DNA of 64,000 bases from Nocardia sp. CDC159 (lineage in GTDB: Bacteria; Actinomycetota; Actinomycetes; Mycobacteriales; Mycobacteriaceae). The position numbers and the translations under genes were made by a program. Positions 32,377 through 40,818 of this stretch are shown here, one piece after another (the stretch's first letter is position 1; each line of letters starts with the position of its first letter). Below the pieces are notes generated by a model. The model made no database searches and had not been told where the DNA came from. It saw only the letters and a list, made by a program, of their open reading frames with translations. The DNA is taken from contig NZ_JAMRXH010000015.1 of the NCBI RefSeq assembly GCF_023740735.1, positions 1 through 64,000 on the forward strand, in the 5' to 3' direction.

Positions 32377-32967
32377 ATGGCCAAGCAGTTCAGCAAGCTG
32401 ATCGGTGCCGGCACTCCGGTTTCGGTGACGGGCGGTGTGCTGGTTGCACCGCTCGGCACTCCGCTGCCGACCACGGTGAGCGACGCCGTCAACGACAAGT
32501 TCAAGCCTCTCGGTTATGTCTCCGAGGATGGCATCGAGTCCAAGGGCGAACGCCGCGTCGAGTCCGTCAAGGACTGGAACGCCGATATCATCGCCCAGCT
32601 GCAGACCGAGCATTCGGTGCGGTTCGGGCTCACGCTGTACGCGGTGTGGGATCAGGACGTTCTTGCCGAGGTGTTCGGCCCGGAGAACGTGACGGTTCCG
32701 GGCAAGCCCACCACCACCTCCGGCAATCTGATTCGGGTTACCGAAAACGGCGCCGTGCTGCCGTCTCGTTCGTGGGTCTTCGATATGAAGAACGAGAACA
32801 GGAAGCTGCGTATCGTACTGCCCAACGCCAAGATCTCTCAGGTGACCGAGAAGAAGTTCGTGTCGAAGGAGTTGGCGGGCTTCAACATCACCATCGAGGC
32901 GTTCAAGGACGATTCCGGCGTGAAGGCGTACCGCTACCTGGACGACGGCCTCTACGCCACCGCCTGA
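32377..32967 (+). CDS. Major tail tube protein
   Basis: A 196-residue protein resembling the major tail subunit of actinosiphoviruses: AGTPVSVTGGVLVAPLGTPLP, an immunity-protein-like LGYVSEDGIE region, and a beta-rich end (LAGFNITIEAFKDDSG). It would polymerise as the tail tube. ATG 32377 has AAGGGA at 8-bp spacing; ATG 32371 would add two residues but lies against the ribosome site. Confidence 0.8.
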   Translation: MAKQFSKLIGAGTPVSVTGGVLVAPLGTPLPTTVSDAVNDKFKPLGYVSEDGIESKGERRVESVKDWNADIIAQLQTEHSVRFGLTLYAVWDQDVLAEVFGPENVTVPGKPTTTSGNLIRVTENGAVLPSRSWVFDMKNENRKLRIVLPNAKISQVTEKKFVSKELAGFNITIEAFKDDSGVKAYRYLDDGLYATA

Positions 32968-33079
32968 TAAGCCCCCAGCGGCGGCGGATTTCAACCTACG
33001 CGCAGGCCCGCCCGCCGCCGCTGGGCCTCTCCCATTAACGCCTGCGCATCTTCATCTGTACGAAAGGGTCTGCGCCCCA

Positions 33080-33370
33080 ATGACTTCACCGAAGGCCCCC
33101 TCGCTCGAATACGAGCCCACACTCGTGAAGGACGATTTTGTCCGGAGGGTGAGCGGAATCGAGATCAGACTGCCGTCGCTGGCATATCTGAAGCCCGGGC
33201 TGATCCGCCGAATCCGGCGATTGAGCGATACCGACGCGATCTGCACGCTGCTGGAGCTGACCCTGGACCCGGCCGCGCTTGCCGCGGTCGACGACATGGA
33301 TCCGGGCGATTTTCAACAGCTCATGAACGAATGGCGGACGCATTCGGGAGTGGACCTGGGGGAATCCTGA
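33080..33370 (+). CDS. Tail assembly chaperone (gpG-like)
   Basis: A 96-residue protein between the tail tube and tape-measure genes, the invariant place of the G chaperone in siphoviruses. It binds the tape measure during tail assembly. Its last codons contain the run GGGGGAA (33358-33364), four codons before the stop, where a -1 slip joins it to the next frame. Confidence 0.8.
   Translation: MTSPKAPSLEYEPTLVKDDFVRRVSGIEIRLPSLAYLKPGLIRRIRRLSDTDAICTLLELTLDPAALAAVDDMDPGDFQQLMNEWRTHSGVDLGES
33358..33364 (+). promoter_or_regulatory. -1 programmed frameshift site (GGGGGAA)
   Basis: In the G frame this reads (CT)G GGG GAA TCC TGA. Slipping back one base at GGG gives GGA ATC CTG and enters the long T frame (33361-33744). 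The site falls just before the G stop, as in lambda-like tail operons. The predicted G-T fusion has 94 + 127 = 221 residues. Confidence 0.75.
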
Positions 33371-33744
33371 GCCTCGCGGCTCTGATCGAAGAGCACAGCG
33401 AGGCCATCGAATACGACCTCATCGGCCTCGGTCTGAGGCTGCGTCAACTGGGTACGGAGCAGCTGAACTGGCGTGATCTCAAGGTGGTCGTCACTTGCTC
33501 GTCACCCGACTCCGCCACCGCCCGAGCCAGATATCCCGAAGAACACAGATGGCAGCTCTGTCCGATGTTGCTGGCCGATATGGCTGATTCGTTGCGTTGG
33601 CTCGTCTGGGCGAAGACACCCGACGCCAGATATGGCCGGAACCGGCCCGACCCCATCCCTCGGCCCGGGGTGAAAGCCGCGACCGAGCGCATCGGTACGG
33701 CGGCAAGCCAGGAGGAGATGAACGACTTCCTCGGCTGGACGTGA
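33361..33744 (+). CDS. Tail assembly chaperone T part, made by -1 frameshift
   Basis: 127 codons in the -1 frame relative to gene G, lacking its own ribosome site. The product matches actinophage gpT ends: EHSEAIEYDLIGLGLRLRQL, then LNWRDLKVVV and RNRPDPIPRPG. It would be translated only as the C-terminal part of a G-T fusion at low frequency, recruiting tape measure and tube subunits. Confidence 0.8.
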   Translation, partial: GILSLAALIEEHSEAIEYDLIGLGLRLRQLGTEQLNWRDLKVVVTCSSPDSATARARYPEEHRWQLCPMLLADMADSLRWLVWAKTPDARYGRNRPDPIPRPGVKAATERIGTAASQEEMNDFLGWT

Positions 33745-33811
33745 CGGTGTGCGGCTCCGCAGATCGCGGCGTCGGAGGGTCCGAAGGTCGATGGAATGAA
33801 AGAGATTGAGC

Positions 33812-35137
33812 ATGGTTTTTCGAAAAGAAATGCTGAGCCCTCCACCATGGCAGGACTATGAATCGAATTTTGGAGAGTTGATCCAAGGGGCCGGGCTCGG
33901 GCAGACCATGTCCGATCTTGCCAATTTGCTCGACGGCCCCTCCTTCCTCGCCGGAGATCCGGCCATGCGGACGCTGACGGATCTCGTCGGACTGCTTCCC
34001 GCTTCGGGTCTTTCGCTCGACCAAGGGGAGTTGTTCGGCCAGCTGAACTCGCTGGCGAGTGCATTGAGCACCGGAATGATCGCTGCCGCGGGCGAGGCCG
34101 GTGCGCGCATGGGAGCGGCGTTGGGTTCGGCCATCGGCCCCGCCCTCGGGGCACTGGGTCCGGCCACCGCACCCGGTGGCGCCCACCCCTCCTCGGCCCG
34201 ATCGGTCCGCGCTTTCGCATCCGATCCGGAAGGAAGCCGAGGGTATTTCCCAAGTTCCTCCGCGGCACTGGCATCGGGTCGTGGAAGCTATTTCGCTCCG
34301 TCCGCCGGTCTGCCCGGCGGGTCGGTCCCCAGTCTGCCCGGAGAACCCGCCCGGATGCGGGCGCATGTTCGCCGTGGCAGGCCGAGCCCACCCCCGGCAC
34401 TCGGAGAGGACCTCTCGTTACGTGGCTTCCTGGATACGTTCAGGATGAATCCCCGTAAGCCGGTCGGCGATCCACCCGGCTTGGCACGAGCTCCGATGGG
34501 GGTACCGGGACCCCGCGCGTCCCTGTTCGGCGATGCGCTTGCCCCGGCCCTCGGACCGTCCTTCCCAGACCTTGGTGCGCACTTGGGCGAAGTGGGTGGA
34601 GCGTTGCTCGGTGGCGCCGGTGCGACACCCCAGCAACCCGCCGCCTCCGGATCAGGCGGTTGGCAGGGCTTCGATCAGAACGGCTTGGCCATGGCCGGAA
34701 TTCAGGGCGCCGTGTCCGGCGCCATGCAGGGCGGCCTCATCGGCGGAATCAAAGGCGCGGTCAGTGGCACGGCTTCGGCGGCCGGTGGGCAGCTCGGTAC
34801 CGCGATCGGTACCGCGATCGCGCCTGCTTTGGGCCCGGCCGCACCGCTGGCACCGATTGTCGGTGGGCTGTTGGGCTCGACGCTCGGTTCCATGGCCGCG
34901 GAGACCGTGCTGAAACCGGTCGAGCAGGTTGTCAGCTATGCCGGCCAAACCGCGAAGGAAGTGATCGGCAGCGGTTTCGGCTTGGTCGATCTGGCCAACG
35001 GCCCGGGCGGACATACCGCACGGGGCGACATCTACAACTTCAACGGAATGGACCCGAAGAGCGCCGCGATAGCGGTGGAGCGGGTGCATCGGCGCCGCAC
35101 ATTGGCGCAGCAACGCGGAGGAGGGCTCGGTCGGTGA
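33812..35137 (+). CDS. Short tape-measure protein
   Basis: A 441-residue protein in the tape-measure position, immediately after the chaperones. It has helical, Gly/Ala-rich segments and a hydrophobic central region (GAVSGAMQGGLIGGIKGAVSG, then APLAPIVGGLLGSTLGS) like that of phage tape measures. Tape length sets tail length; phages of this group usually have much longer proteins (800-1500 residues or more), so the tail would be unusually short. No peptidase motif is seen. ATG 33812 with AAAGAGA upstream is chosen; TTG 33806 is possible. It overlaps the next gene by 4 bp (GTGA). Confidence 0.65.
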   Translation: MVFRKEMLSPPPWQDYESNFGELIQGAGLGQTMSDLANLLDGPSFLAGDPAMRTLTDLVGLLPASGLSLDQGELFGQLNSLASALSTGMIAAAGEAGARMGAALGSAIGPALGALGPATAPGGAHPSSARSVRAFASDPEGSRGYFPSSSAALASGRGSYFAPSAGLPGGSVPSLPGEPARMRAHVRRGRPSPPPALGEDLSLRGFLDTFRMNPRKPVGDPPGLARAPMGVPGPRASLFGDALAPALGPSFPDLGAHLGEVGGALLGGAGATPQQPAASGSGGWQGFDQNGLAMAGIQGAVSGAMQGGLIGGIKGAVSGTASAAGGQLGTAIGTAIAPALGPAAPLAPIVGGLLGSTLGSMAAETVLKPVEQVVSYAGQTAKEVIGSGFGLVDLANGPGGHTARGDIYNFNGMDPKSAAIAVERVHRRRTLAQQRGGGLGR

Positions 35138-36021
35138 CCAGGCAACTACTCGAAACCCGCGACACCAAGGTCGTCGTGTGGGACATCAACGGTCGGGTAT
35201 GGCACATCTCCGGCGCCAACGCCGGTCGTGAGGGGGTGCGGCTGGCCAAACAGTCGGGATTCATGTTCGCACCCGTGCAACTGCTCGTTTCGGAGGGCGC
35301 CCGTCAGGATGGCGCGACATTTCATCGCTCGGTCCGCTCGAAGAAGGAGTGGGACTTCGTCGTGGTCATCTCGGGAACCGCGAAAGCCGGTGTGACCGAC
35401 CCGGTTCGTGACTTCTATGCCGTGCACGATGCCTGGTTCCGGGGTTGGTCGACGGATATCCCGGTCACGGTCGGCACCTTCACCCGCCATCAGGGTTGGC
35501 GGTTCCAGCGCGCACAGTTGGAACTCGCGCCGGAGCCGATCGGCGATGTGGATCCGGCCCGCAACGCGCTGGTGATGTACAAGATGTCCGCGGTCGCCAT
35601 GGACCCGCTCGAGCACCACTTCGAGGAAACCTCTGTCTGGACCAACACCGTGGGCCGCAACGAAGGCATCGTTCGTGCCCGAAATGCCGCGGACCAGCCC
35701 GCCTGGCCGCGGTACACCATGAACGGCCCGGGGCGCTGGTCGATTCTGGACCCGACCGCCGGTGACCTGACCCGCATGGTGCAGACCCCGATGTTGAAGT
35801 CCCACCAGACGTTGCGCATCGATACCGATCCACGTCGCCGGACCGCGCGCCTGAGCCCGGCGGTCGAAGGCGAGAATCCGTGGGCTCAGATGGCCGGTCG
35901 TCGCTGGCTCGCGGCGCTGCCGCCGTGGAGCTCGACCGATATCACCGTGCGGGTGGAGGGCGGGACGCTGCAATCGAGCCTGATCGTGTCGGTTACTCCG
36001 CGATCGTCGAGGCCGTTCTGA
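35134..36021 (+). CDS. Distal tail (Dit-like) minor tail protein
   Basis: A 295-residue protein directly after the tape measure, where long-tailed phages place the distal tail ring protein. Features fit actinophage minor tail proteins: a beta-rich N-terminal ring half (LETRDTKVVVWDINGRVWHI), FRGWSTDIPVTVGTFTRHQ, and a C-terminal galectin-like half with TMNGPGRWSILDPT. It would connect tube and tip. GTG 35134 overlaps the tape-measure stop; its own stop overlaps the next start (TGATG). Confidence 0.75.
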   Translation: MTRQLLETRDTKVVVWDINGRVWHISGANAGREGVRLAKQSGFMFAPVQLLVSEGARQDGATFHRSVRSKKEWDFVVVISGTAKAGVTDPVRDFYAVHDAWFRGWSTDIPVTVGTFTRHQGWRFQRAQLELAPEPIGDVDPARNALVMYKMSAVAMDPLEHHFEETSVWTNTVGRNEGIVRARNAADQPAWPRYTMNGPGRWSILDPTAGDLTRMVQTPMLKSHQTLRIDTDPRRRTARLSPAVEGENPWAQMAGRRWLAALPPWSSTDITVRVEGGTLQSSLIVSVTPRSSRPF

Positions 36022-37586
36022 TGACCGCGACCTGGGATCCACACGCCGAAGCACATCGAATGGACCGGGCGTACCGCGACGAACGCGAAGCGCTCCGCGA
36101 TCCCGAGGTGCTGGTGCGCTACTGGGACAAGAATATGCGGGAGGTGGGCGAGGAGCACAATTACCTCTCCCTGGAGTTCACCTATCCCCGCAACGCCGCG
36201 GGCGGTCTGAAGATGGTCTGCCCGCGCGACATGGTTCATTTCGACCACCTGTTCGACAACGACGACAAAGAAGACGCGACCATCCCGATCACGGTGAACA
36301 CCAAAGGTTTTCGCTGGGATGGTTACATCACCAAGGCGTCCATCGTCAGGGACGAGCAGGGTGTGGAGACGGTCGATATCGAGGCCATCCACTGCTGGAA
36401 CCACATCGCCACGATCTGTTGCTGGGCAAACCCTTTCGCACCCATCCTGGCGCAGTTCCCGCGGCACATGATCCAATTCGGACCGGTGCGCACGATCGTC
36501 ACCAACTATTTGACGGCCAATCTGCTGCGCCTGCAGGGCGGTAATTCCCTGTTCCCCATCGCCGTGGTTCCGGTGGACCCCCTGCGCGACACCAGTAGGT
36601 GGAGTGCGGCCTCGGCGCGATTCGACATGGCGGACAAGCTGTTCGCACCTATGCTCGAGGACTCCGGCGTCATGCTGACGGCCAAGTTCTTCCTGCCGGG
36701 CGAGGACGAGCAGCCCGCGCCGGACTGGTTTTACCTGGACCGGCCCACCGTGGTGTTGGAGGCGGTCGACAAGTCGGGCGTCACCGGTTCCAGCGGCACG
36801 CTGCTGGACGGAATCCAGTCCTGGATAGAGGAATTCAGCGACGACGGCACCACGCCAGTGCGCTATCCCAATCTCAACTCGACCACCGATTACGAGGCGG
36901 TGTACGGGCAGCCGGGGAAGAACGGGACGTTCAAGGCCTTCCCCTGGGTGTGGTACTTCGAGGGCGAGTACTCCGGTATCGGCCGTTCGGAAATCGCGCT
37001 GCATAAGCCGACGGCCACCGACATCATCGTCGGCGGTCGTTCCCCGGGCTGGGTCAACGCCGGTATCGAAATGGTGTTGAAGGGCCTGCTCTCGCTCATC
37101 GGCCTGGACTGGCTGTATCGAGGTCAGCTCAACGACGTGTTTCTGGCGTGGATGGTCTACCGGAACGCCGAGCGCGTGCGACGCGCGGGCCCTTACGCAT
37201 TCCGCGAGTTGTACATCTCCGGCAGCGACAAGGCATTCAATCTGGATGGCCTCGTCGCAGCCCGGCAGGGTCTGCACCTGACCCGCGGCTACACCAGCAA
37301 ACGGGTCACCGTGGAGGACAACGCTCCCTACGTGCTCGGCAGGGACTTCCAGCTGGGCGATCAGATCGGTTTCGCACTCGACGACAAGATTTTCACCGAT
37401 TACGTCACCGAGTTGACCTTCACCGACGACCGCGAAACCGCCGCGAGGTGGCAGATCGTCGTCGGCGACGGTTCGGACGAAGAGGATTCGATCGTCAAGG
37501 CGTGGCAGCGGCTCGGGCGCGTCGCGGCGGCGGTCAAGGATCTGGCCACCGATGTCGGCGCGGACCTCGACCTGCTCATCTTCTGA
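36021..37586 (+). CDS. Gp37-like minor tail protein (tail tip hub)
   Basis: A 521-residue protein resembling the actinosiphovirus Gp37-like (ReqiPepy6-type) tail proteins, the functional equivalent of the Tal/hub. Blocks: LVRYWDKNMREVGEEHNYLS, NTKGFRWDGYITKASIV, FPWVWYFEGEYSGIGRSEI and a C-terminal RVTVEDNAPYVLGRDFQLGD beta domain. It would close the tube and support the fibres. Translationally coupled to the Dit-like gene. Confidence 0.78.
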   Translation: MTATWDPHAEAHRMDRAYRDEREALRDPEVLVRYWDKNMREVGEEHNYLSLEFTYPRNAAGGLKMVCPRDMVHFDHLFDNDDKEDATIPITVNTKGFRWDGYITKASIVRDEQGVETVDIEAIHCWNHIATICCWANPFAPILAQFPRHMIQFGPVRTIVTNYLTANLLRLQGGNSLFPIAVVPVDPLRDTSRWSAASARFDMADKLFAPMLEDSGVMLTAKFFLPGEDEQPAPDWFYLDRPTVVLEAVDKSGVTGSSGTLLDGIQSWIEEFSDDGTTPVRYPNLNSTTDYEAVYGQPGKNGTFKAFPWVWYFEGEYSGIGRSEIALHKPTATDIIVGGRSPGWVNAGIEMVLKGLLSLIGLDWLYRGQLNDVFLAWMVYRNAERVRRAGPYAFRELYISGSDKAFNLDGLVAARQGLHLTRGYTSKRVTVEDNAPYVLGRDFQLGDQIGFALDDKIFTDYVTELTFTDDRETAARWQIVVGDGSDEEDSIVKAWQRLGRVAAAVKDLATDVGADLDLLIF

Positions 37587-37609
37587 CCTCGTTTCGTGAG
37601 GAGAAAACA

Positions 37610-38647
37610 TTGGCCGACATCAGTTTTCCGGCCCATATCACCGTGCGTCGCGAGCTCGACGCCGACGGGCTGCCGATTGTGACCGCGGACGTTGACGTCG
37701 ACGGCGACGTCGCTGGGATGAAGCTTCCTGCCGGTGCGCCGGGACCCCAGGGTCGAAAGGGTCAGCCCCGCACCACGTTCCGAAAAATGGGCGCGATCGA
37801 GAACGCCGCGGCCCGACCCGCCGGTCTCGGTCCCGACGATCGCGGCAAATGGTGGCACCGGCTCGACGACAACGGCATGGACTGCTGGGACGGCGCGGCG
37901 TGGGTGCATTCGCCACAGGTGGTCGGACCACAGGGACCGGTCGCACCGCCGAACACCATTACCGCGGCCCCGACCAAACACGAGGAGAATCTCACCGTTC
38001 CCGCGGTGCGGCTCAGCGGCTCGGGACCGAGCCAGCAGATGATCACGACCGCGCCGGCGGGTCTGCAGGGGCCGAAGGGGCCGGCCGGCGCGTCGGGAAC
38101 CATTGCCGACGCGCTGCACAAGGCGACCGGCCCGACGAGGGGCTCGGTATTCGCATTCAACCGGGCCAATCAGATGTTCCGTCCGCTGCCGCCACCGCTC
38201 GGTATCGGCCCGTGGTCGTGGTCCCAGGAGGATTTCGCCGCCGATCAGGAAGTCGACACCGCGCTGCTGACAGTCGGAACCTTTACGGTGCCGGCCCAGC
38301 CGTTCGCCTGGCGACCGATCGTGCAAGGCCATGTCAATGCCGGTGGCGTGCCCAGGGAGAGCAAGGTTTCCCATGTCGCGACGACCGTGTGCCTGAACAG
38401 CACCGATGGTGCCGTGCTGGCCGGAACCCGAACCTCGGCGGGTCTGTACCTGCTGCTCCCGCTGCTGCCGTGGTATCGCGACGGCCAAGTCGCGCAGACG
38501 CTGTCGCCCGCCTCGGGATTCGCCAAGGTACCCGCGGGACAGCCGGCGAGCCTGGTGGTGAGCCTGGCCAGGACCGAGAACAACGGCGGCGCGATCGGTT
38601 TCAGGCGTGAGCAGACTTCGCTGGTCGTCTACGCCCAGCCCATCTGA
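37610..38647 (+). CDS. Collagen-like tail fibre, paralogue 1
   Basis: A 345-residue fibre. It contains short Gly-X-Y stretches (GAPGPQGRKGQP; GLQGPKGPAGASG), a W-rich module (KWWHRLDDNGMDCWDGAAWVHS) and a C-terminal beta domain of about 170 residues that starts at PWSWSQEDF and ends LVVYAQPI. The two following genes share this C-terminal domain. TTG 37610 has GAGGAG 7 bp upstream. Probable role is binding target cells. Confidence 0.72.
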   Translation: MADISFPAHITVRRELDADGLPIVTADVDVDGDVAGMKLPAGAPGPQGRKGQPRTTFRKMGAIENAAARPAGLGPDDRGKWWHRLDDNGMDCWDGAAWVHSPQVVGPQGPVAPPNTITAAPTKHEENLTVPAVRLSGSGPSQQMITTAPAGLQGPKGPAGASGTIADALHKATGPTRGSVFAFNRANQMFRPLPPPLGIGPWSWSQEDFAADQEVDTALLTVGTFTVPAQPFAWRPIVQGHVNAGGVPRESKVSHVATTVCLNSTDGAVLAGTRTSAGLYLLLPLLPWYRDGQVAQTLSPASGFAKVPAGQPASLVVSLARTENNGGAIGFRREQTSLVVYAQPI

Positions 38648-38657
38648 ACGAGGTGAC

Positions 38658-39734
38658 ATGTCTACCGTAGGCGAATACTTCCGAGCCACGAAGCTGCGTG
38701 GCATCGATGAAGGGGTCGGTGCGCCCGGACTCGTACAGTCGATGCACGGCACACCTCGGGACGGCTCTTTCGAATTGATCACGGGCACACCCGGACCCGT
38801 TGGGGCACAGGGCGAACAGGCGGCCACCTTCCGGTGGGAAGGCGATATCTCCGATCCGGTGGCACTGGCCGCGTTGGCGACCCGACTCGGCACCGTGCAC
38901 GCGGGACGCGCCTGGCGCGTGAAGTCCACCGACACGTTGATGTATTGGAACGGTTCCGGTTTCGAGACCTTCACCGACGCCTTCGGCGCGCCTGGACCCG
39001 ACGGAAAGCCGTGTTCGATCACCATCGGCACCGTCGACACCGGACCCGTCGGGTCGGATCTACGGGTCACCCTGACCGGCACGGCACCGAATCTGGTGCT
39101 GAATCTGGTCGTACCCCGGGGCATCAAGGGGCGTAAGGGCGATCCCGGCGGCCCCGGACCGATCCGGGAGGCGTCAGATTATCTCGACGGGCCGCTGGTG
39201 GACCGTGCGGTGCCCATATGGAGCGAGACCGCTCAGAAGTGGAAGCTGCAACCCTATCCGGGTCTTCGTGGGCCGTGGTCGCTCGTGGAGGCGCGTGCGT
39301 GGGACGACGGCCCCGGCTTCGCCCCCGGCAAGCGAGATATCAACGTCGATTCGATGACGGTCGCGCAGTTGAAGATTCCCGCGCAGGACACCGATTGGCG
39401 GCCGGTTCTCGGCGGGGGTGTGGTCACGTCGACCACGGAACCCCACGAAATCACGTCCGTGACTCGAGTAGATACCGAGGTACGCCTCGGCTCGCCCACC
39501 GGGCAGATCGTCGCACTCGGCGCGGGTTTCCCGATGGGAGTCGACGGAATCGGCTACCTGCAGCCCTACTACGGCGTCCGGTCGATGACACCCGACAGCA
39601 CCGTCGGTGTCGTGCCGGCTGGACAGGCGACCACCCTTTACGTCGTGCTGCGCCGGAAGGGCACATCGACATGGATCTACTACCAGTCCAACGCCCAAAT
39701 CATCTGCTGGGCAAGACCGATCACCACATCGTGA
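38658..39734 (+). CDS. Collagen-like tail fibre, paralogue 2
   Basis: A 358-residue paralogue of the preceding fibre. The order is a short N-terminal region, TGTPGPVGAQG, a W-containing module (AWRVKSTDTLMYWNGSGFE), GAPGPDGKP, a beta segment, GRKGDPGGPGP and the shared C-terminal domain ending IICWARPI. Good ribosome site GAGGTG before ATG 38658, 10 bp after the previous stop. Tip-localised receptor binding is inferred from position and design. Confidence 0.72.
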   Translation: MSTVGEYFRATKLRGIDEGVGAPGLVQSMHGTPRDGSFELITGTPGPVGAQGEQAATFRWEGDISDPVALAALATRLGTVHAGRAWRVKSTDTLMYWNGSGFETFTDAFGAPGPDGKPCSITIGTVDTGPVGSDLRVTLTGTAPNLVLNLVVPRGIKGRKGDPGGPGPIREASDYLDGPLVDRAVPIWSETAQKWKLQPYPGLRGPWSLVEARAWDDGPGFAPGKRDINVDSMTVAQLKIPAQDTDWRPVLGGGVVTSTTEPHEITSVTRVDTEVRLGSPTGQIVALGAGFPMGVDGIGYLQPYYGVRSMTPDSTVGVVPAGQATTLYVVLRRKGTSTWIYYQSNAQIICWARPITTS

Positions 39735-39748
39735 GGGCGGAGAACCAG

Positions 39749-40786
39749 ATGGCCGACCAACAAAACATCGTCTTCGACGACGACATCACGATCACGATGC
39801 GGGGCGTCTCCGATTCCATCGGCCTGCCGTACACGGTCAACCCCGTCGAACTCGTCGATCGCGAGGCGGTGATCGAACTGCGCGACGGTCCGGTGGGCCC
39901 GCCCGGTCCCGAGGGCGATCCGGCCTGGCCGTGGCAATGGCAGGGCGATGTCGCGGATTTCACCGCCCTCCGCGCGCTGAAACCGACCCGCGCGGACGCG
40001 GGCAAGGCCTGGCGGGTCGTCGCGGAGAATGCCATCTATCTGTGGAACGGTGCGGAATTCGTCGCGTTCTCGAATGCCTTCGGCAGGGCGGGCCGTCCAG
40101 GCCCGGTCAATACCCTGATCGGAACCGCGGTGGCCGGGCCTACCGGATCCGCCGCTGCGGCAAGGATTCTCGGCGAAGCGCCGGGACAGCAGCTCGAGAT
40201 CACTTTCCCGCGCGGGATTACCGGCGATGTCGGTGACCCGGGCCGCCCGGGGCGGTTGCAGGACGCCGCGGATGTGCGGATCGATGCCGACCGTCAACTC
40301 GGCCAGGATTACGTCCTGGGCTGGGACACCTCGGTGTCGAAGTTTGTCCCGATGCCGTGCCCGCGGTCTGCCGGACCCTGGGCGATTTCATCGGGTCAGT
40401 TCAGCGGCGGAGCCAATCTGAACGATCCGAAAACCATAGCGGCGATCACCATTCCGGCTCAGCCGGTGGCCTGGCGACCGCAAGTTGTCGGGTCCATTCA
40501 AGTCAGAGCGAGTAACGGCACCCGATGCGATGTCGAGGTCCGGATCGGGGACAACAGGAACGGCGATCTGGTCGGCTACGGCGCCGGTTACGACATTTAC
40601 AGCTGGGACTGGTTGCTGATCGGTCCGCATTTCGAAAGCCCGCTCACCCCGACATCGAAATTCGGCGTGGTCCAGCCGAATCAAACCGTCACGTTGTACG
40701 TCACCGCGATGCGGAAGCAGGGGACCAAGACGTACGAAGTCGACACTGCGGGCGCTCAGCTCATCGTTTACGCCCAGCCGATTTAG
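39749..40786 (+). CDS. Collagen-like tail fibre, paralogue 3
   Basis: A 345-residue third paralogue: GPVGPPGPEGDP, a W module (AWRVVAENAIYLWNGAEF), GRAGRPGP, a beta segment, GDVGDPGRPGR and the shared C-terminal domain ending LIVYAQPI. Sequences differ most in the exposed beta domain, as expected if the three fibres bind different receptors or form a heterotrimer. Confidence 0.72.
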   Translation: MADQQNIVFDDDITITMRGVSDSIGLPYTVNPVELVDREAVIELRDGPVGPPGPEGDPAWPWQWQGDVADFTALRALKPTRADAGKAWRVVAENAIYLWNGAEFVAFSNAFGRAGRPGPVNTLIGTAVAGPTGSAAAARILGEAPGQQLEITFPRGITGDVGDPGRPGRLQDAADVRIDADRQLGQDYVLGWDTSVSKFVPMPCPRSAGPWAISSGQFSGGANLNDPKTIAAITIPAQPVAWRPQVVGSIQVRASNGTRCDVEVRIGDNRNGDLVGYGAGYDIYSWDWLLIGPHFESPLTPTSKFGVVQPNQTVTLYVTAMRKQGTKTYEVDTAGAQLIVYAQPI

Positions 40787-40818
40787 CACCACGCTCATCT
40801 CTCGAAAGGTATTGATCC

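Noticed and set aside
33331..33744. Independent gene for the T chaperone starting at 33331
   Set aside because: The start lacks a ribosome site and lies within gene G; the slippery GGGGGAA and family precedent favour a frameshift product.
35886..37610. 574-codon minus-strand frame over the Gp37-like gene
   Set aside because: Antisense shadow; the plus-strand gene has translational coupling and family motifs.
37400..39127. 575-codon minus-strand frame over the first two fibre genes
   Set aside because: Antisense of Gly-X-Y coding repeats; no ribosome site or domain.
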